Assembly: GCA_003557765.1 (NCBI GenBank) | Contig: PWNO01000227.1 | Span: 1-6,261 of the forward strand | Reading direction: 5' to 3' | Source of the DNA: Bacteroidales bacterium | GTDB taxonomy: Bacteria; Bacteroidota; Bacteroidia; Bacteroidales; UBA7960 | DNA length: 6,261 bases | In this document: piece by piece, positions 1 to 4,045 of the stretch | Layout: each line of letters begins with the position of its first letter | Position numbering within the stretch: the first letter of the stretch is position 1 | Made by a program: the position numbers and the translations under genes | The notes under the pieces: model-generated | What the model saw: the letters and a program-made list of their open reading frames with translations, nothing else | What the model was told of the DNA's origin: nothing | Databases searched by the model: none

Positions 1-27
1 AGTAAGTAAGAAGGAGAAAAAAGCAAC

Positions 28-34
28 AAAGGAG
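28..34 (+). promoter_or_regulatory. Ribosome binding site of the CotH-domain gene
   Basis: The bases AAAGGAG lie six bases before the ATG at 41, which is normal Shine-Dalgarno spacing. A second purine-rich stretch (AAGGAG at 11-16) lies too far upstream to serve this start. Many Bacteroidota genes lack a clear Shine-Dalgarno sequence, so its presence, together with the signal peptide that starts at this codon, supports ATG 41 as the true start. No promoter (a Bacteroidota-type -7 TAnnTTTG box with its -33 TTTG box) can be seen in the 40 bases available, so it must lie upstream of the window. Confidence 0.7.
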
Positions 35-40
35 ATAAAG

Positions 41-106
41 ATGATCAGGCAAACAGGTATTGTTTTTTTTCTGGTTTTGATGATGTTGACGGGTGCAGCG
101 GATGCA
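41..106 (+). other. Sec signal peptide, predicted cleavage before Gln23
   Basis: Residues 1-22 show the expected plan: a short basic start (MIRQ), a hydrophobic core (GIVFFLVLMML) and a small-residue cleavage motif, ADA, followed by Gln-Glu. Cleavage by signal peptidase I after Ala22 would leave Gln23 at the mature N-terminus. Bacteroidota signal peptidase substrates very often have Gln at this position, where it can be cyclised to pyroglutamate. There is no lipobox cysteine, so this is not a lipoprotein. The lamin-tail domain begins immediately afterwards. Confidence 0.9.
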
Positions 107-3100
107 CAGGAGCTGATCATCAACGAGGTGATGGCGTCCAACGCCACCACCCTGGCTGATGAGGATGGGGACAATGAAGACTGGATAGAGCTTTATAACT
201 TTGGTCAGGAGCCCATTTCCCTGGAGGGCTATGGGTTGTCTGATGACTATGATGATCCTTTCCGTTGGTATTTCCCTGATATGGAGATTGGGGCCGGGGA
301 GTACCTGCTGGTGTGGGCATCCGGCAAAAACCGTCGAGACCCTGATGAGCCACTGCATACGATTTTTTCCATCAGCTCGGCAGGGGAGGAGGTATTGCTT
401 ACTGCACCGGATGGCACCCGGCTCGATGAGCTTGCCCCCACCAACATCCCTACAGATGTTTCGATTGGCCGGCTTCCGGATGATCTCGAGAACTGGTACT
501 TTTTTGATCAACCTACCCCCGGAGCGCCCAATACCACCGAACACTGGCAAGGCATTGCCGATCCGCCCGTGTTTTCGCATACCAGGGGCTTTTATGACAC
601 TCCTTTTAACCTGGAACTGGACGGGGGAGATGACCAGGTAAGCATCTATTTCACCCTGGATGGCTCTGAACCGGATCCCGGCAACGTGGGTGGCCACACT
701 TTTCAATACAAAAATGAATATCCGACATATCCGGGTATGGATCCCGGTCCTTTTCTGGATCGTGGCTTTCAGACATATCTTTATTCGGATCCCATCTCCA
801 TTGCCGGACAAACTGTTGAGGAGGAAGGCATTCATCAAATTAATACATCCTATGATCCTGAACCATTGACACCACTTGATGAGGTGTTTCAGGGAGTGGT
901 AGTCAGGGCACGGGCCTACCGCGAGGGCTATTTGCCCAGCAAGGTCGAGAGCCACACCTACCTCGTCGGGGAGGGCATCCATGAACGCTTTGATCTGCCC
1001 GTGGTATCGGTGACTTTGCCAGACAGCTCTCTGTTCGACTATTATCGTGGGATATATGTAGCTGGCGAGAAATTTGATGATTGGAGGAGTAGTAACCCCA
1101 CAGCGCCTGTCTGGCCGGGCGTGCCGGGAAACTGGGCCATGCGCGGATTTGAATGGGAGCGGAGGGCGCATGTGGAGTTGTTTGACAGCCAGGGGAACAC
1201 CGAGCTGACCCAAACCCTTGGGGCCAGGATTCATGGCGGATGGAGCCGTTCCAACGCGAAAAAATCATTTCGGTTTTATGCGCGCAACATTTACGATACG
1301 GACAACGAGATCCATTACACCTTCTTCCCGGGAGATGGCCGGGCGCTGGATGACAAGGATACGGATGTGTTTAAGCGCATCATGCTGCGTGCCGGCGGAA
1401 ACGTGAACAACATCGTGCGGGATGTGGCTGCCCTGGACCTCCTTTGGAATACCAACGTGGGCGTGCAGAGGGGACGCCCGGTGGTGCACTTTGTGAACGG
1501 GGTATACTGGGGCATCGTCAATTTTCGCGACAGGCAGGACCGCTATCATATTGCCTGGGAGTATGATATTGACCCGGATAACGTGATTATGCTCGACTCG
1601 CCCTGGCGTACGGCTGATGAATCCTGGCTGGAAGAAGGCGTCCCTGAGGATCTTAAGCTATTTAATGAGGTATTTCATTTCATTACGCATAAAGACATGT
1701 CGGATGATGATCATTATGCGCAAGTCATGGAGCTGATTGATATCGACAGTTATATTGACTATTATATCAGCTTCCTCTACCTTGGCAATACAGACTGGGA
1801 TTTCGGCAGAAAGCACTGGCGTTTCTGGAGGGTGCGCGAAACATCGCAAAAGCCTTACCAGGACGGGAAATGGCGGGTACTTGTCTGGGACTTTGACAGC
1901 GGCCTGACGCACGCGGACCTGCTGACCCAGCTGATGGAGCACGACGGCCAGTCGTCTGATATGTTTCATGCCTTGATGGCCAGCGAAGACTTTCGGCACC
2001 GGTTGATCAATCGGATGGCAGACCTGATGAACTCCCATTTCAAGCCCGACCGTGTATTGGAGGTGCTCAACAGCCGGTATGCCGCCGTGGAGAGTGAACT
2101 GGACCACGATCACAGCCGCTGGGACCGCGATCCCGTGCCCTGGTTCCAGGTCTACCTAGATTTTGCCAAAAACAGACCCGCCATACAACGCCAGGAGATG
2201 ATGGACGCGCTGGAACTTCCAGACACCAGCAAGGTGACCCTGAAGACCAACCCAGCACAAGGCAGGATACGTATCAATACCATAGAGATCAAGGAGTCGC
2301 TTCCCGGCGTGGAGGACCCGGGCAACTGGATCGGCACGTATTTTCACGGTGTGCCCATTGAAGTGGAGGCCATTCCCGGACCCGGCATGGTGTTCAGTCA
2401 CTGGGAAGAGCTGCCTGCCGGCACCCCCGCCCGCACAAGCATTTCACTGGAACATGATACGACCCTCACCGCCGTTTTCTGGGATGGCGTGGTACACTAC
2501 TGGCACTTTAACTTTTTGCCGGACGAAGATTTTGTGCAAACGGTGAATGCCGATTACAGCCTGTTTCCGGATGATGCGCTGATCAGGCTGACTGGCGAAG
2601 GCGATGGCTACCTGCAACGGGAGTTGCCGGGTACCAACCTGAACATACACCTTGGTGCCTTCCCGGGTTATGCCCTTGCGGTCAATCAGCCAGCTGCAGG
2701 ACAGCAGTTGGTGCTTGAAACGCCAACTGATGGCCATCATGGCCTGCAGTTTGCTTATGCCATCAGATACGCAGATGAGGGCAGGGCCAGACACAGCGTT
2801 TGCTATTCTCCGGATAAGGGCCAAAGCTGGTATCCCGTTGGGGAAGACCTGCCGGCAGAGGAGGTCTATACCAAATATTCCCACGACTTGTCAGGCTATG
2901 CTGATGCGATAGAAAATCCTGACCTGTGGTTGCGAATCACTTTCAGGGATGATTACGGGGAAGGGCTTCCCGGTCAGGTGTTGCTCGATAACGTGGTGGT
3001 CAGGGAGTCGCCACTGGAGCTGGTGGCTGAATTGCCCCCTGGCCAGGAAGGACAGGAATACGCTTATCAGCTTGAGGCACGATATGGCAAGGGCCCACTC

Positions 3101-4018
3101 CAATTCAGGAAACCAGGTGGCAGGCTGCCGGATGGTCTGAGCTTGTCTCCGGAAGGAAAGATATTGGGCACTCCCACTGAGGAAGGCAGCTTCGAGATTG
3201 AAGTGGAGGTTACGGACCAGCGAAATGCCCACGCAACCATAGCGTATGTGCTGACCATCTACCATAGTGCACTCATCCATTACTGGCATTTCAATGCGCT
3301 GGCGCACGAGGTGCCCGATACGGTGCTTGCTGATTTTAGTGCTACCAACAAGCAGGCTTACTTGTATTACCACGGTACCGGCGATGGGTATATGGACAGG
3401 GTGGCGGACGGAAGCGACCTCAACTCCTGGTCGGGCGTGTTGGCAGGAAGCGGCCTGCGTGTGCGCAATCCTTCGGCAACGCGTGCGTTGCACATTGCAA
3501 CACCTTCAACGGACTTTGATTATATCCAGTTCTCGTTTGCAGTGCACCGCACCACCAATGGCGCACAGTGGCAGCTGCTGGAGTACTCACCTGATGGTGG
3601 CAAAACCTGGCACCATGCTGATGGCCCATACCGGATCACCACCGATTACAACGTCCGTTGTGTAGACCTGCGAGACAAACCGGATGTCGTGGATAATGAA
3701 AAGCTGATGTTCCGGATATTCTTCCTCGGGCCCGAAGCCGCCAACACGGCTGGCAACAACAGGTTTGACAATATCGCTCTTAAAGGTATAGTCATCCCGG
3801 AAGATCTTCAAGAAAATGAACTGTTTGTGTTTCCCAACCCGGTCACGGATGGTAAGATCAATTTGCTGACAGAAAAAAACATCAGCATTTACGATGCTTA
3901 CGGACGGCATGTGCTATCTGCTGATCAGGTCAAACAGGTCAGACTTCCTGAATTGGCTTCGGGTGTGTATATCATCTTAACAGATGACGGGCAATATGCA
4001 AAAATCATCGTACCCTGA
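41..4018 (+). CDS. Secreted multidomain CotH-kinase-like protein with lamin-tail domain and T9SS sorting domain
   Basis: This is a complete 1325-residue gene. Visible parts, in order: signal peptide 1-22; lamin-tail domain about 24-164 (begins ELIINEVMASN, with DWIELYN at 47-53); chitobiase/hexosaminidase C-terminal-like beta domain about 174-310 (YFTLDGSEP, later VVVRARAYREGY); CotH domain about 319-726; InlB-like repeat about 731-813; a beta module at 817-989 and a second copy at 1078-1249, with a He_PIG-type domain about 991-1076 between them; T9SS type A sorting domain about 1260-1325. CotH landmarks are GARIHGGWSRSNAKKSF (394-410), the NGVYWGIVNFRDR stretch (486-498), NTDW (583-586) and VWDFDSG (615-621). 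In Bacillus, CotH is an atypical kinase that phosphorylates spore-coat proteins. The substrate here is unknown, and a role in surface-protein phosphorylation or carbohydrate binding is inference. The protein should be exported by Sec and then T9SS. Domain calls are strong; kinase activity is uncertain because the usual Asn pair after NTDW is not seen. Confidence 0.93.
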   Translation: MIRQTGIVFFLVLMMLTGAADAQELIINEVMASNATTLADEDGDNEDWIELYNFGQEPISLEGYGLSDDYDDPFRWYFPDMEIGAGEYLLVWASGKNRRDPDEPLHTIFSISSAGEEVLLTAPDGTRLDELAPTNIPTDVSIGRLPDDLENWYFFDQPTPGAPNTTEHWQGIADPPVFSHTRGFYDTPFNLELDGGDDQVSIYFTLDGSEPDPGNVGGHTFQYKNEYPTYPGMDPGPFLDRGFQTYLYSDPISIAGQTVEEEGIHQINTSYDPEPLTPLDEVFQGVVVRARAYREGYLPSKVESHTYLVGEGIHERFDLPVVSVTLPDSSLFDYYRGIYVAGEKFDDWRSSNPTAPVWPGVPGNWAMRGFEWERRAHVELFDSQGNTELTQTLGARIHGGWSRSNAKKSFRFYARNIYDTDNEIHYTFFPGDGRALDDKDTDVFKRIMLRAGGNVNNIVRDVAALDLLWNTNVGVQRGRPVVHFVNGVYWGIVNFRDRQDRYHIAWEYDIDPDNVIMLDSPWRTADESWLEEGVPEDLKLFNEVFHFITHKDMSDDDHYAQVMELIDIDSYIDYYISFLYLGNTDWDFGRKHWRFWRVRETSQKPYQDGKWRVLVWDFDSGLTHADLLTQLMEHDGQSSDMFHALMASEDFRHRLINRMADLMNSHFKPDRVLEVLNSRYAAVESELDHDHSRWDRDPVPWFQVYLDFAKNRPAIQRQEMMDALELPDTSKVTLKTNPAQGRIRINTIEIKESLPGVEDPGNWIGTYFHGVPIEVEAIPGPGMVFSHWEELPAGTPARTSISLEHDTTLTAVFWDGVVHYWHFNFLPDEDFVQTVNADYSLFPDDALIRLTGEGDGYLQRELPGTNLNIHLGAFPGYALAVNQPAAGQQLVLETPTDGHHGLQFAYAIRYADEGRARHSVCYSPDKGQSWYPVGEDLPAEEVYTKYSHDLSGYADAIENPDLWLRITFRDDYGEGLPGQVLLDNVVVRESPLELVAELPPGQEGQEYAYQLEARYGKGPLQFRKPGGRLPDGLSLSPEGKILGTPTEEGSFEIEVEVTDQRNAHATIAYVLTIYHSALIHYWHFNALAHEVPDTVLADFSATNKQAYLYYHGTGDGYMDRVADGSDLNSWSGVLAGSGLRVRNPSATRALHIATPSTDFDYIQFSFAVHRTTNGAQWQLLEYSPDGGKTWHHADGPYRITTDYNVRCVDLRDKPDVVDNEKLMFRIFFLGPEAANTAGNNRFDNIALKGIVIPEDLQENELFVFPNPVTDGKINLLTEKNISIYDAYGRHVLSADQVKQVRLPELASGVYIILTDDGQYAKIIVP
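995..2218 (+). other. CotH-type atypical kinase domain
   Basis: This covers residues about 319-726 of the protein encoded from 41. The segment starts at DLPVVSVTLPD, a typical opening for CotH domains in secreted bacterial proteins. A glycine- and serine-bearing strand followed by Lys-Lys (399-408) fits the nucleotide-binding lysine region. The stretch RIMLRAGG..N..RD (446-461), followed by NGVYWGI, is the usual CotH core. NTDW (583-586) and WDFD (616-619) fit the catalytic and metal-binding elements, with Asp585, Asp617 and Asp619 as candidates. Two departures stand out: the position usually filled by Glu after the NGxYxGxY strand is Asp497, and the Asn pair that normally follows NTDW appears to be Lys591-His592. 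Whether it binds ATP cannot be told from the sequence. Confidence 0.82.
2231..2479 (+). other. InlB-like beta-repeat domain (first protein)
   Basis: Residues about 731-813 run from KVTLKTNPAQGRIRIN through GVPIEVEAIPGPGMVFSHW to LTAVF. This is the familiar pattern of the divergent InlB B-repeat or 'bacterial repeat' family: a strand, a Gly turn, then V..A.P..G..F..W, ending in a strand with AVF. It directly follows the CotH domain, an order seen in other Bacteroidota CotH proteins. It is probably a spacer or adhesion module. Confidence 0.7.
2489..3007 (+). repeat. First copy of a duplicated ~170-residue beta module
   Basis: Residues 817-989 begin with VVHYWHFN and contain GDGY (854-857), LN (867-868), YSPDKGQSW (922-930) and a closing LDN (982-984). 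The same landmarks recur in the same order and at nearly the same spacing in residues 1078-1249. The pattern, with a terminal LDN and a Y-S-x-D-x-G-x-x-W hairpin, suggests a jelly-roll, carbohydrate-binding-like fold; the fold is inferred. The copies are clearly diverged in both DNA and protein, so the duplication is old. Confidence 0.75.
3011..3268 (+). other. He_PIG-type putative immunoglobulin domain between the duplicated modules
   Basis: Residues about 991-1076 carry the hallmarks of the putative-Ig He_PIG family: an opening LPPGQEGQEYAYQL strand pair, then LPDGLSLSPEGKILGTPTEEGS (1029-1050), in which the LPxGLxL and GxPTxxG motifs are near consensus, then a V.VTD.RN.HA strand. Such domains are common linkers in bacterial surface proteins. 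Here it separates the two copies of the YWHFN module. Confidence 0.82.
3272..3787 (+). repeat. Second copy of the duplicated ~170-residue beta module
   Basis: Residues 1078-1249 begin with LIHYWHFN and contain GDGY (1114-1117), DLN (1126-1128), LRVRNPS (1139-1145), YSPDGGKTW (1182-1190) and FDN (1242-1244). The second copy matches the usual form of this module in T9SS proteins more closely (LRVRNPS, GNNRFDN) than the first copy does. It directly precedes the sorting domain. Confidence 0.75.
3818..4015 (+). other. T9SS type A C-terminal sorting domain (first protein)
   Basis: Residues about 1260-1325 show the standard pattern: VFPNPVTDGKINL (1263-1275), ISIYDAYGRHV (1281-1291), then LASGVYIIL (1305-1313) and a short basic C-terminal strand ending KIIVP. 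In this family the domain directs passage through the outer-membrane T9SS translocon and is normally removed by a sortase-like protease, often with attachment of the cargo to surface lipopolysaccharide. Confidence 0.93.
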
Positions 4019-4045
4019 TTGTGTAGGTTGATCCGTTTAACATGC
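4019..4045. other. 27-base gap between convergent stop codons
   Basis: The forward gene ends with TGA at 4016-4018, and the reverse gene ends with TAA, read on the minus strand from 4048-4046. I see no GC-rich hairpin followed by a T-run on either strand, in the gap or just inside either gene. ATTGTGT occurs at 4018-4024 and again at 4048-4054, but seven bases is too short to mean much. Either termination is Rho-dependent or the two transcripts run into each other. Confidence 0.85.

Noticed and set aside
1..16. AGTAAGTAAG direct repeat at the window start
   Set aside because: It is only two and a half copies of a four-base unit in a purine-rich leader and cannot be judged without the upstream sequence.
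201..641. 146-codon open frame on the plus strand overlapping the first gene
   Set aside because: It is in a different frame inside the lamin-tail and chitobiase-like coding region. The translation is Met/Arg/Pro-rich with no domain and there is no ribosome binding site.
674..796. Three GGATCCC-like repeats in a short stretch
   Set aside because: They sit in coding sequence, encode Asp-Pro pairs in the insertion loop, and have irregular spacing. Codon use explains them better than a DNA element.
2891..3493. 200-codon open frame on the minus strand
   Set aside because: It lies wholly inside the well-supported forward gene, opposite its second half. Its translation shows no recognisable domain and has the Arg/His/Cys-rich look of an antisense shadow.
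41..4018. Assigning the first gene the symbol cotH and a spore-coat role
   Set aside because: The resemblance is to one domain only. Bacteroidota do not form Bacillus-type spores, and the protein is a T9SS-exported multidomain protein.
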